Part shown: one piece after another, positions 9,208 to 17,179 of the stretch
How positions within the stretch are numbered: position 1 is the stretch's first letter
Layout of the letters: every line of letters begins with the position of its first letter
From: Nibricoccus aquaticus
Lineage (GTDB): Bacteria; Verrucomicrobiota; Verrucomicrobiia; Opitutales; Opitutaceae
Direction of reading: 5' to 3'
DNA length: 64,000 bases
Assembly (NCBI RefSeq): GCF_002310495.1
Contig: NZ_CP023344.1
Coordinates: 1,860,001-1,924,000 of the forward strand
The notes under the pieces: generated by a model
Told to the model about the DNA's origin: nothing
The model's database searches: none
Seen by the model: the letters and a program-made list of their open reading frames with translations, nothing else
Translations under genes and position numbers: made by a program

Positions 9208-10503
9208 TCACCGTTTCCAGAGCGTTAACCGGCTGATGCCATCGAACGGAGGATAAATATAAAATCCCCCGGTGATCAGCGAAGGCTTCCCGCTGCCGTC
9301 GAAATCACCCACCGCCATCGAGATTAAATCCTTCGGTGCCCGCGCGAGCACCATCGGCATGAAGCCCATGCGTCCGTCGTTCTTGAACCACATCAGCGAA
9401 ACCACCTGCGTGTTTTTATTGTTCCAGTCCGAGTACGCCGTGCTCGCGACCACATCCATTGCGCCGTCGCCGTCGATATCCGATATCACCGGGCTGTACG
9501 CTCCAGGTAAATCGCCGATACGCTGATAACGAAAAAATCCCTGCCCCGCATTCTCCAGCCACTGCACGCCATGCCACGGACGCGGTCCAGGCGTCGAGGC
9601 CGGGCCGAATCCATCGCCATTGGTGAAAACCAGGTCCGGCCGGCCATCACGGTTAAGATCACCAACGCTCAGCCCGCTGCTCCCATAATCCTCATTCGTC
9701 GATCCCCAGATTCGCTTCTTCATAAATGCGCCGCCCGTATTTTCGAAATAATAAACCTCCTCCCACTGCTGCGAAACAAGCGCCGCGATGTCCGGCTTCG
9801 AATCTCCGTTGAAATCCGCGACGCACACATTGATCGCCCCCGATAACTCCAGCAGCGTGTGATGCTTGAACTCCCACGGCCCGACGCGCTCCAGCCAGCT
9901 CACCTGCCCCTGGTCGTAGCCAAACTGCGCAAGCGCCAGATCAAGCCTTCCGTCGCCATTAAAATCCCCGGCGCGTACATCGGTGACGCGATCCGTGTTT
10001 GAAAGCACAGCATGCGGCGTGAAGTTCTGCCGCCCGTCATTCTCGAGAATAAAGACAGTGCCGATGCGGTCATTATTGGGGAAAACAAACCCCATGCTCG
10101 CCACCAGCACATCGAGATCCCCATCGCCATCCATGTCGGCCGCCTCCACATGCACCGGTGCCTTCATGTCAGCTGCGATGATTTTCTCCTCGAAAACACC
10201 TCGTGATTTCTGACGGACCCACATGACTTGATTCCCCTGCGCCTCGCACGCGAGCACATCGAGCAACCCGTCCCGATCCAGATCCGCCGTGTTCACATGA
10301 GAGATCCATGGTGGCAGCTCCCCGACCGCCGCGCCGATGGGCTGAGGACTAAACAACGTGAGCGCATTCGCCATCTTGCTAGCTTTGACCGGTTCAAAAA
10401 CCGGAGCGGGGTCTTTCTTCCCGCACGACCCCAGCAGCAGCAGCACGCAGCCCGCTGCCAGCAACAACACCGAACGCGCAAGTGGCCGTACAAACCGATT
10501 CAT
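9208..10503 (-). CDS. FG-GAP/VCBS repeat lipoprotein (integrin alpha-like beta-propeller)
   Basis: About 431 aa. It begins MNRFVRPLARSVLLLAAGC and then has a lipobox ending LLGSC, so it should be an exported lipoprotein. The body contains at least six FG-GAP/VCBS calcium-binding loops of the DxDxDGxxD type: DLDRDGLLD, DMDGDGDLD, DFNGDGRLD, DFNGDSKPD, DLNRDGRPD and DIDGDGAMD. Such repeats fold as a beta-propeller like the integrin alpha head. The frame extends upstream to 10584, but the lipoprotein signal fixes the start at 10503. It directly precedes the TPR gene. The pairing suggests a surface protein and its partner, but the ligand and role are unknown. Confidence 0.86.
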   Translation of the reverse strand: MNRFVRPLARSVLLLAAGCVLLLLGSCGKKDPAPVFEPVKASKMANALTLFSPQPIGAAVGELPPWISHVNTADLDRDGLLDVLACEAQGNQVMWVRQKSRGVFEEKIIAADMKAPVHVEAADMDGDGDLDVLVASMGFVFPNNDRIGTVFILENDGRQNFTPHAVLSNTDRVTDVRAGDFNGDGRLDLALAQFGYDQGQVSWLERVGPWEFKHHTLLELSGAINVCVADFNGDSKPDIAALVSQQWEEVYYFENTGGAFMKKRIWGSTNEDYGSSGLSVGDLNRDGRPDLVFTNGDGFGPASTPGPRPWHGVQWLENAGQGFFRYQRIGDLPGAYSPVISDIDGDGAMDVVASTAYSDWNNKNTQVVSLMWFKNDGRMGFMPMVLARAPKDLISMAVGDFDGSGKPSLITGGFYIYPPFDGISRLTLWKR

Positions 10504-10724
10504 GCGCGCTACGTTCCCAAACCCGCGCCAACTTGCACGACCAGAATCAACAAGGCTGCAGCCAAACCACCCGGGCGCCGCCATTCAAATGATCGACCAC
10601 GAAACTACTCCCCCGATTTGACAAGGCACACGACCACACCGTCCTCTTCGCAATCGGCGGGTTTACTTTACTCAGTGCCTCATTGGCATCGGGGAACTCG
10701 TCGCTCGGTTAAAACGAAGTCCCA

Positions 10725-11231
10725 ATGAAAACTCAGTCATTGAAGTCCTCGGTAAAGATCACGCGCACCCTCATCGTAGTGGTGGTTGCGCTTTTTGCTC
10801 CAGTGGCCACCAGCGCCGGCACCCGTATGTCGATGCCCTCACAGGAAAAGCAACTTCAGTCCGTTGCAACCGAGTGGTCCCGGCAAGCATCCGCAAAGTG
10901 GTCCGCCTTCCTGTCTGCGGAAACATCGATCACTCCGAAAAAGTGTGTGTACGTCAATGGATGGACCCTGCCCGACAACCCTGTAGTCGGGCAGACTTAC
11001 CCCCTCGCCTGGCAAGGCTACTCGTCGGGAGCCAACTACGTGATGCTCTACACGAAAGCACCCGGAGGCTCGTCATGGATCTCGTGCGGCAGCGGCGGCG
11101 GACCAGCTGGCGGCGGCTGGTTCTCAGCAACCGGCGGCTTTGCATTCTTTGCCTCCGGCACCTGGCAGTTCGCAGTGGCATCGGGCGGCACGCCACCTAC
11201 CTCCGCCAGTGCCACGCTCGTCGTTCCGTGA
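10725..11231 (+). CDS. Small secreted protein of unknown function
   Basis: 168 aa. A signal peptide (hydrophobic core TLIVVVVALFAPVATSAG) is followed by a short charged helix-like stretch. A Gly/Ser/aromatic-rich C-terminal half follows (LPDNPVVGQTYPLAWQGY...GGPAGGGWFS...GTWQFAVASGG), which looks like one beta-sandwich domain. It contains two cysteines in the mature part (KKCVY and ISCGS) that could form a disulfide. I do not recognise the family. It stands alone between two minus-strand genes and ends just before a strong terminator, so it is its own transcription unit. The arrangement suggests a well-expressed, stand-alone exported protein; this is inference. Confidence 0.75.
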   Translation: MKTQSLKSSVKITRTLIVVVVALFAPVATSAGTRMSMPSQEKQLQSVATEWSRQASAKWSAFLSAETSITPKKCVYVNGWTLPDNPVVGQTYPLAWQGYSSGANYVMLYTKAPGGSSWISCGSGGGPAGGGWFSATGGFAFFASGTWQFAVASGGTPPTSASATLVVP

Positions 11232-11262
11232 ATAAACTGAACAACAGGTGAGCGTTCACTTC

Positions 11263-11290
11263 GCCCCGTGATATCTTCACGGGGCTTTTT
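11263..11290 (+). terminator. Rho-independent terminator
   Basis: A perfect 9-bp stem, GCCCCGTGA at 11263-11271 and TCACGGGGC at 11277-11285, encloses a 5-nt loop and is followed directly by TTTTT. It lies 31 bases after the stop of the small secreted protein and reads in its direction. It also separates that gene from the converging dprA. Confidence 0.93.
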
Positions 11291-11305
11291 ATTGCCTAAT
11301 CACAC

Positions 11306-12481
11306 TCAACTCCGCGCCTCGAACTGCCCGTCAGCGCGTTTCGCCACCAGTCGCTTCAGCTCCAGCATCATCAACGTCGCCGAAAGCTCCCCTGCGCTTC
11401 TTCCCGTCTGCGCCGCGACCGCATCGAGCGATAAAATTCCCCCGCCCGCGAAACACGCCAGCACCGCCTGCTCCGCCTCACTCAGCGCCACACCGCGCTT
11501 CACCCCACCTTCCACGCCTTCACCCGCCTCGTCATCGTCCTCCGCCTCCCCGCCCTTCGACGGAATCCGCTGCGGCTGCAATCCATCGAGGTAGTTCAAC
11601 TCGTTCAAAATATCGTCCACGCTCGTCAGCAACGTCGCGCCGTCACGGATCAGCTGATGACACCCCGCGCTCGTCGCCTGATCGATCCGCCCCGGCACCG
11701 CGTAAACCAATCGCCCCTGCTCCCCGGCAAATTTCGCCGTGATCATCGACCCACCACCGACATCGCTCTCGACCACAATGATAGCCGCGCACATCCCCGC
11801 GACGATCCGGTTGCGCATCGCGAAGCTCTGCCGGTCAGCCCGCCGCGTGAACGGAAACTCCGACACCACCGCGCCGCTCTCCTCGATCTTCCGGTACAGC
11901 TCCAGATTCTCCGGCGGATAAACAATATCGATCCCGCACCCGAGCACCGCCGCCGTCTTCCCGCCGACCGATAGCGCGCCTTCATGCGCCGCCGTGTCGA
12001 TCCCGCGCGCCAGTCCGCTCACCACGCAAAACCCCAGCCGCGCCAGCTCCGCGCCGAACTTCTTCGCCACCGCCTGCCCGTAGAGCGTCGTCCGCCGGCT
12101 CCCCACGATCGCGATGCACGGTTGCGCGAAGTCGTACCCGCCTTTCCGGTACAGCCCGATCGGCGGGTCGCTGATTTCCTTGAGGAGCTTCGGGTAAGCC
12201 GGATCGCGCGTCGTCACGAACGTCGCGTGGCTCTTCGCCATCCGCTCCTCCTCGCGCGCGAGGTCGAAATGCTCCCACCAGCTCGCGATCGTCGAGCTGA
12301 TCACCGGCCCCACCCCGCGCACCGTTTCCAGCCTCCGCACGCCCGCCGTGAACACCGCCCGCGGATCGCCACCCAGCTCAGCCAGCACGCGATTGAGCGT
12401 GATCGGCCCGATATTCGGCAGCGCATTCAAAATCAAAAACGCCTGCTCCTCGCTTAGCGATTCTCCCATGCGCCCACCCAT
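11306..12481 (-). CDS. dprA: DNA processing protein DprA (Smf)
   Basis: DprA binds incoming single-stranded DNA and loads RecA during natural transformation. The protein has about 391 aa. A helix-hairpin-helix/SAM-like N-terminus ([24 protein letters not shown]) comes first. Next is the Rossmann-like DprA core with [48 protein letters not shown] and the [14 protein letters not shown] region. An acidic linker follows, then a C-terminal winged-helix domain ([24 protein letters not shown]). The ATG at 12481 is chosen because GAAGG sits seven bases upstream; ATGs at 12469 and 12511 are alternatives. It is the last gene of the pdxJ-acpS-nnr run. No other competence gene is visible here. Confidence 0.93.
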   Translation of the reverse strand: MGGRMGESLSEEQAFLILNALPNIGPITLNRVLAELGGDPRAVFTAGVRRLETVRGVGPVISSTIASWWEHFDLAREEERMAKSHATFVTTRDPAYPKLLKEISDPPIGLYRKGGYDFAQPCIAIVGSRRTTLYGQAVAKKFGAELARLGFCVVSGLARGIDTAAHEGALSVGGKTAAVLGCGIDIVYPPENLELYRKIEESGAVVSEFPFTRRADRQSFAMRNRIVAGMCAAIIVVESDVGGGSMITAKFAGEQGRLVYAVPGRIDQATSAGCHQLIRDGATLLTSVDDILNELNYLDGLQPQRIPSKGGEAEDDDEAGEGVEGGVKRGVALSEAEQAVLACFAGGGILSLDAVAAQTGRSAGELSATLMMLELKRLVAKRADGQFEARS

Positions 12482-12656
12482 GCCCGCACCTTCGCCCGGC
12501 GGAAAGCGCAAAAACTCCGCCCGCCTTTTCCGCCCCGCTCGCGCCTTCAGCCGACAAACCCAAACGCGCCCGCAAAAAACTCCCGCCCTCCGGCACGATC
12601 TACACCCAGGCCGAGGCCGACGCCGCGCACCGTTACTTCCTCAACGAAGATCCGCC

Positions 12657-12785
12657 TCACAATTCGCCATCCCAGTGATCGCCCCACGGGGGATAATGCG
12701 GCCCTTTCAAAAGCCAGCGTAGGAACACCACGAGCAGGATGATTCCGCCGCCGAGCAGGACGATAAGCGTGACGGCACTCGTCAT
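12657..12785 (-). CDS. 42-residue single-pass membrane peptide
   Basis: A short frame from ATG 12785 to TGA 12657 encodes a 42-residue peptide. It starts MTSAVTLIVLLGG, continues with one strongly hydrophobic segment of about 20 residues, and then has a basic RWLLKG stop-transfer. The polar aromatic tail is HYPPWGDHWDGEL. It sits 19 bp after the nnr stop and about 175 bp before dprA, on the same strand, inside the operon. I do not recognise it. The clean hydrophobic-then-basic layout and operon position argue that it is real; conservation would have to confirm it. Confidence 0.6.
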   Translation of the reverse strand: MTSAVTLIVLLGGGIILLVVFLRWLLKGPHYPPWGDHWDGEL

Positions 12786-12804
12786 GGCATCGCCCTCACT
12801 GCGC

Positions 12805-14334
12805 TCATCCGCGCAGCGTGGGCGGCAAAAACTCCAGCAACTCCGTCGTGCGCACCGCGACCTGCCCGCGTTCGCGCGCGAGCGCATCCGCCGCAAGTCC
12901 GTGCCACACGACACCGCGACACGCCGACTCCAGAAGCTCACCGGAATTTCCCCCGAGTAATCCGCCGATTATCCCCGCGAGCAAATCGCCGCTTCCGCCG
13001 CGCGCCAGCACCGGCCCGCCGAAAAAGGAATGCGCCACGCATCCGCCCGCGCAGATCCGCGTCACCGGCCCTTTCAACACCGTCACCACCTCACCTCCAC
13101 GCGCCTCGCCCGCTTCCGAGGGAAAATCCTTCAGCGCCCGCCTGCCCGCGATCCGCGCAAACTCCCCCGCATGTGGCGTGAGGATGCGCGGCGCTTTTCC
13201 CGCGCGGACAATCTCCGGCTGGAGCGCATCCGCATCGAGTACGAGCGGCACCGTCGCCGTCTTCACGATGTCCATCGCGAGCGCGAGCGTCTCCGCCTCG
13301 CGCGATAATCCCGGCCCGATCAACAACACGCTCGCACGCGAAATACGTTCGCGCAGCAAGTGCGCGCCTTCGAGCGCGAGTCCGCCCTCCGGCGTCTCCG
13401 GCCAGCCCACCCACATCGCCTCGGGCACCTGCGCCGCATAAGCCGCCGCCAGCGACTCCGGCACAAACGCCGTGACCAGCCCCGCTCCCGTCTTGAGCGC
13501 CGCCAGCACACTCATGAGCACCGCACCCGGAAAACTCTTCGAGCCGCCCACGACGAAGAGATGTCCATACGTCCGCTTGTCCGACCGCGGTGAACGCAGT
13601 TCCCGAAGCGGCGCTAGCACAGCGGATGTGAGTACGAAATCCGCGACAGACGGCGCGCTGGAAGCGGTGTGCTCACCCTCGAAAAACCCCAGATCCAGAT
13701 ACCGCACCCGACCGACACTCGCCGCATTCGCCGGATCGATCAGCGGCGCTTTGACGATGCCAGTCGCGTAAGAAAAATCCGCACGCATCACATCCACCGT
13801 GCCTAGCCCGCTCGGCAGATCGACCGCGGCGCGCAACCGGATCGGCAACGCGTTGACCTCCGCAAACAGCGTCGCGGTGCGCGCATCCACCGGCGGGTGA
13901 AACTGAAAACCGAATACGCCGTCGATGCTCAGCGCATAGTGGCCCAACGCTTTTCGCACACGCCGCACGCGGCCCGGCGCTGCGTGGACCAGCGCCTCAT
14001 ACGCGCGCAACGCCAGCGGCTTCAGCGCGCGTTCGCCGAATGCCAGCAGCACCTCGGCCTGCGCAGCGGTAAATCTCTCCAGGATAAATTTCGCCGCGAG
14101 CAACGCATCGCCGCCGTTGTGCCCCTTGCCGGCCAGCACGAGAACGCGCGCCGTGTCTTTTGGGAATCCGCCGATCTCCTCGAAATCCGTGATCACCGCC
14201 GCCCCGATCGCAGCACCCGCGAGATTCATCGCGGCCCACTCCTTCGCTTCGTCACCGCCAAACAGCGCCGCCTCGAAACGCTTCGCCTCGTCGGCCGAGA
14301 GCACCGGATGCGCGTGGAGCGGCGGCGTGTTCAT
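12805..14334 (-). CDS. nnr: Bifunctional NAD(P)H-hydrate epimerase / ADP-dependent dehydratase
   Basis: Repairs damaged NAD(P)H: the N-terminal YjeF_N domain epimerises NAD(P)HX and the C-terminal carbohydrate-kinase-like domain dehydrates the S form using ADP. The protein has 509 aa, the usual length for the fused enzyme. The epimerase half shows LAGKGHNGGDALLAAKF near residue 70. The dehydratase half shows GSKSFPGAVLMSVLAAL, LLIGPGLS, VLDADAL, LTPHAGEFARI and GSGDLLAGIIGGLL. The start codon overlaps the stop of the upstream 171 aa gene by four bases (ATGA at 14331-14334), so the two are translationally coupled. Confidence 0.94.
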   Translation of the reverse strand: MNTPPLHAHPVLSADEAKRFEAALFGGDEAKEWAAMNLAGAAIGAAVITDFEEIGGFPKDTARVLVLAGKGHNGGDALLAAKFILERFTAAQAEVLLAFGERALKPLALRAYEALVHAAPGRVRRVRKALGHYALSIDGVFGFQFHPPVDARTATLFAEVNALPIRLRAAVDLPSGLGTVDVMRADFSYATGIVKAPLIDPANAASVGRVRYLDLGFFEGEHTASSAPSVADFVLTSAVLAPLRELRSPRSDKRTYGHLFVVGGSKSFPGAVLMSVLAALKTGAGLVTAFVPESLAAAYAAQVPEAMWVGWPETPEGGLALEGAHLLRERISRASVLLIGPGLSREAETLALAMDIVKTATVPLVLDADALQPEIVRAGKAPRILTPHAGEFARIAGRRALKDFPSEAGEARGGEVVTVLKGPVTRICAGGCVAHSFFGGPVLARGGSGDLLAGIIGGLLGGNSGELLESACRGVVWHGLAADALARERGQVAVRTTELLEFLPPTLRG

Positions 14335-14846
14335 GGCTCGAGCTTCGGTGGCGCGGGGCGCAGAAACGACGGGATCGATTCGAGCCGCTTCGCGCGCCCT
14401 GCGTCGGTTTCCGTGAACAGGATCAACGCGCCCGACTCCGCCTTGGCCGTGATCAACGGCCGCGTGAGCCGCGTGATCGAACGATAATAAAAATACGGCC
14501 CGCTGCGCATCACCTCGATCAGATCGGAGAATTTTCCCGTGCGCGTGTTGAAGACGACGATCTCGGTGATGTCGTTTTCCCAGACCGCGCCTTCCTCGGC
14601 CTGCGTGAAGATCGCTTCGATTTCATTCTGACTGAGGCGGAGGCCGGGCGGAATCTCAGCCGGAGCAGCCGGCGCCACCGGAGCGGGCGAGGGCGCGGGC
14701 GTTTTGTCGCGGCGTTTTTCCAACTCGCGATCGGCGACGTAGGCGAAGACGCAGCCGATCACAAAGCCCACCATGATCCACGAGGGCGCTTTCGAGAGTT
14801 TCTCTTTTGGCGTCGGGGGCAGATCGTCTTCGTCGATGGCGGACAT
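14331..14846 (-). CDS. Single-pass membrane protein of unknown function
   Basis: 171 aa. A short acidic N-terminus precedes one transmembrane helix (SWIMVGFVIGCVFAYVAD, about residues 22-39). A Pro/Ala linker of about 25 residues and a soluble domain of about 100 residues follow (LSQNEIEAIFTQAEEGAVWENDITEIVVFN...). It is probably anchored in the inner membrane. I do not recognise the family. It lies between acpS (17 bp gap) and nnr (ATGA overlap), so it is part of that operon. Nothing in the sequence shows a catalytic motif. Confidence 0.75.
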   Translation of the reverse strand: MSAIDEDDLPPTPKEKLSKAPSWIMVGFVIGCVFAYVADRELEKRRDKTPAPSPAPVAPAAPAEIPPGLRLSQNEIEAIFTQAEEGAVWENDITEIVVFNTRTGKFSDLIEVMRSGPYFYYRSITRLTRPLITAKAESGALILFTETDAGRAKRLESIPSFLRPAPPKLEP

Positions 14847-14863
14847 AGGGCGTGATAATTTTT

Positions 14864-15271
14864 CTACGCGCGCACGAGCGCCGCGACCGCCATGGCCGCC
14901 GTGTCGGTGTGCGAGAGCGTGAGGATAACGTGCGTCGCGCCGATTTGTTTCAGCAAAGCCTCCCCTTTTTCATCGAGCCGCACGCGCGGATCGTGGCGCG
15001 GACCGTGATAGACCGAGATGGATTTCCAACCCAGCTCCTTGCCGATGCCCGTCGTGAACGCTTTCGACACGGCTTCCTTGGCGGCGAAACGCGCGGCGAG
15101 GTGCTTGTCGGGAAATTTTATCTGCATGCAGTACGCGCGCTCCTCGTCGGTGAACACGCGCTCGAGAAACCGCTCGCCCTGCCGCTCGCGCACACCGCGG
15201 ATGCGATCGACATCCACGAGATCGGAGCCGAGCCCGATGAGAATGCCGCCGGGGGGAAGATCGAGATTCAT
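14864..15271 (-). CDS. acpS: Holo-[acyl-carrier-protein] synthase
   Basis: Transfers the 4'-phosphopantetheine arm of CoA onto acyl carrier protein. The protein has 135 aa. The N-terminal metal-binding motif GLGSDLVDVDRI and the central RFAAKEAVSKAF are intact. The C-terminal block ILTLSHTDTAAMAVA is also typical. Length fits the family. It follows pdxJ on the same strand, with an inverted repeat in the 102-bp gap. The pdxJ-acpS order is common in bacteria. Confidence 0.95.
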   Translation of the reverse strand: MNLDLPPGGILIGLGSDLVDVDRIRGVRERQGERFLERVFTDEERAYCMQIKFPDKHLAARFAAKEAVSKAFTTGIGKELGWKSISVYHGPRHDPRVRLDEKGEALLKQIGATHVILTLSHTDTAAMAVAALVRA

Positions 15272-15291
15272 GCGGAGATCAGTTTTTAATT

Positions 15292-15366
15292 AACCACAGA
15301 GGCACAAAGAACACAGAGGACGGAAAACAAAAGGTTTCTCTCTGTGCCCTCTGTGTCTCTGTGGTT
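15292..15366. repeat. CACAGAG-family intergenic inverted repeat
   Basis: Two arms made of the word CACAGAG and its complement flank a short spacer: AACCACAGAGGCACAAAG starts at 15292 and ...CTCTGTGTCTCTGTGGTT ends at 15366. The outer 11 bases pair perfectly. A 16-base stretch of the right arm (15340-15355) recurs exactly at 52707-52722, so this is a dispersed repeat and not a local hairpin. It lies between pdxJ and acpS. Confidence 0.85.
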
Positions 15367-15373
15367 CAAAGCA

Positions 15374-16117
15374 TCACGCATTCATCCGTGTTTTCATCTC
15401 GCGGACCGCTTCCTCGATGCCGGTGAAAAGCGCGCGGCTGATGATGCTGTGGCCGATGTTGAGCTCGTGCAGATGCGGGATCGTGCGGACCTCGGGGATG
15501 TTCACGTAATTGATGCCGTGACCTGCATTCACGATGAGTCCGCGTTCGTGGCCGAGGATCGCGCCGACGGTGAGACGCTTGAGCTCGGCGGCGCGCTGCG
15601 GCGTGAAGTAAGCGTTCGCGTACGCTCCAGTGTGGAGCTCGATCCACGGCGCGCGCAGTTTCGCGGCGAGTTCGATCTGCGGTTCGTCGGCGTCGATGAA
15701 GAGACTGGTCTGGATGCCGGCGGCGTTCATCGCATCCACGCAGGCTTTGACGCGCTCGCGGTTGCCAACGACATCGAGCCCACCCTCGGTGGTGATTTCT
15801 TCGCGGCTCTCGGGCACGAGGCAAACGGAGTCGGGCTTCAGCTTGAGCGCGAAGTCGATCATCGCGGGCGTGCAGGCCATCTCGAGATTGAGGCGGGTGG
15901 AGATCGTCTCGCGCAAGCGCCAGACATCGCGCTCTTGGATGTGGCGACGATCTTCGCGGAGGTGGACGGTGATGCCGTCGGCTCCGGCGCGTTCGCACAG
16001 GATCGCGAGCGTGACGGGATCGGGCTCAACCGCGCCGCCCACGGTGGCGGGCGCCTGTTTGTAGCGGGCCTGACGGACGGTGGCGCAGTGATCGATGTTA
16101 ACGCCGAGGAGAATCAT
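15374..16117 (-). CDS. pdxJ: Pyridoxine 5'-phosphate synthase
   Basis: Condenses 1-deoxy-D-xylulose 5-phosphate with 3-amino-2-oxopropyl phosphate to make pyridoxine 5'-phosphate in the DXP-dependent vitamin B6 route. The protein has 247 aa, a normal length. The N-terminus LGVNIDHCATVRQAR is diagnostic. EPDPVTLAILCERAGADGIT, HLREDRRHI, VPESREE and the C-terminal NAGHGINYVN and HELNIGHSIISRA blocks are present. The ATG at 16117 is chosen because the family starts here, although the frame is open further upstream. It heads the operon running to dprA. Confidence 0.96.
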   Translation of the reverse strand: MILLGVNIDHCATVRQARYKQAPATVGGAVEPDPVTLAILCERAGADGITVHLREDRRHIQERDVWRLRETISTRLNLEMACTPAMIDFALKLKPDSVCLVPESREEITTEGGLDVVGNRERVKACVDAMNAAGIQTSLFIDADEPQIELAAKLRAPWIELHTGAYANAYFTPQRAAELKRLTVGAILGHERGLIVNAGHGINYVNIPEVRTIPHLHELNIGHSIISRALFTGIEEAVREMKTRMNA

Positions 16118-16147
16118 GAGACTGTGAAGGTACGAGAATGTGGAAGG

Positions 16148-16258
16148 CAGGAAATCAGGAAATGCGGGCCGCGCGGAATAAACAGGCACAACGGCCGTGA
16201 CCCCAAAAGCGCACAATGAGTGAGCCGAGGCTTTTTCCTTCCTGAGTTCCTGAGTTCC
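16148..16258. repeat. GGAAATCA-type imperfect inverted repeat
   Basis: CAGGAAATCAGGAAAT at 16148-16163 is partly complementary to CCTGAGTTCCTGAGTTCC ending at 16258; the arms differ by regular A/C mismatches. The 6- to 8-base word is repeated within each arm. It lies between the divergent pdxJ and the VC0807-like gene. Confidence 0.55.
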
Positions 16259-16275
16259 CTATTCAAACATCCGCC

Positions 16276-16986
16276 ATGTCCGCTGCTGCGCCCAAGCGCG
16301 AAAACCTGATCCTCAACCTGATCTTCAACATCGCCCTGCCGACGTTGATCCTGACGAAGTTCAGCGGGGAAAAATCCTTGGGCACCGTCTGGGGCCTGAT
16401 CATCGCGCTGGCATTTCCCGCGGGCTATTTCCTCTACGATTTTGCGCAGCGGCGGGCGGCCAATTTTATCTCGATCATCGGCTTCACGAGCGTGCTGCTC
16501 ACCGGCGGGCTCGGCCTGATGAAGGTCGGTCCGATGGGTTTCGCGATTAAAGAAGCGGCGATGCCGCTGATCATCGGTCTCGTCGTCGTGCTTTCGATGG
16601 GTTCGAAGCGCCCGCTCGTGAAAACCATTTTACTCAACGACCAGATCCTCGATCTACCGCGCGTCGATGCGGCGCTGGCCGAACGCGGCAATCGCAGCGG
16701 TCTCGATCTGCTGCTCAAACGCGCTAGCTACGCGCTGGCCGCGTCATTTTTACTGAGCGCGGTCCTGAACTTCGGACTCGCCCGCTACATCTTGAAGAGC
16801 GCGCCGGGCACTGAGGCATTCAACGCCGAGCTCGGCCGCATGAACGCGCTCAGCTGGCCGGTGATCTCGCTGCCGAGCATGGTGATCCTGATGGTGATCC
16901 TCTGGAAGCTCATCGGTGGCATCGGCAAACTGACCGGGCTCACGACCGACGAGATTTTCCGCAGCAAGGAAACGGGGAAGGCGTGA
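16276..16986 (+). CDS. VC0807-like multi-pass membrane protein
   Basis: 236 aa with about six hydrophobic segments, including NLIFNIALPTLILTKF, VWGLIIALAFPAGYFLYDF, IIGFTSVLLTGGLGLM, AAMPLIIGLVVVLSM, ALAASFLLSAVLNFGLA and LPSMVILMVILWKLIGGI. The layout and the N-terminal NxxxNIALPTLIL motif resemble the VC0807 family of inner-membrane proteins, whose function is not settled. The start at 16276 immediately precedes the first hydrophobic segment. It is a single plus-strand gene between two minus-strand operons. Membrane location is firm; the family name is less certain. Confidence 0.75.
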   Translation: MSAAAPKRENLILNLIFNIALPTLILTKFSGEKSLGTVWGLIIALAFPAGYFLYDFAQRRAANFISIIGFTSVLLTGGLGLMKVGPMGFAIKEAAMPLIIGLVVVLSMGSKRPLVKTILLNDQILDLPRVDAALAERGNRSGLDLLLKRASYALAASFLLSAVLNFGLARYILKSAPGTEAFNAELGRMNALSWPVISLPSMVILMVILWKLIGGIGKLTGLTTDEIFRSKETGKA

Positions 16987-17053
16987 GGGGCTTGGTAATT
17001 GGGTGGGTGGGCGCAAGCGAAGTTCCCGCGGGAAACGCTAGATTGATGCCGAG

Positions 17054-17151
17054 GTAGGGCCGCCACGCCGTGGCCGACCGGGCTTGGTCGGCGCAATCGA
17101 CTTTATCCGTTTGCGAAGCAGTCGCGGCCGGCGTCGGCGACGCGGCCCTAC
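17054..17151. repeat. GTAGGGCCGC inverted repeat (REP-like)
   Basis: GTAGGGCCGC at 17054-17063 is the exact complement of GCGGCCCTAC at 17142-17151. Further self-complementary pieces lie inside (GGCCGACC... and ...GGTCGGC). It fills the gap between two converging genes, the VC0807-like gene and gltA, where it may act as a transcription barrier. No T-run is present. Confidence 0.75.
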
Positions 17152-17179
17152 CCGCCGCATGCTGAGCTTGCTCTCACTC

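Noticed and set aside
10618-10647. TTGACA as a -35 box for the small secreted protein
   Set aside because: At the proper spacing the next hexamer is GTCCTC, not a -10 element.
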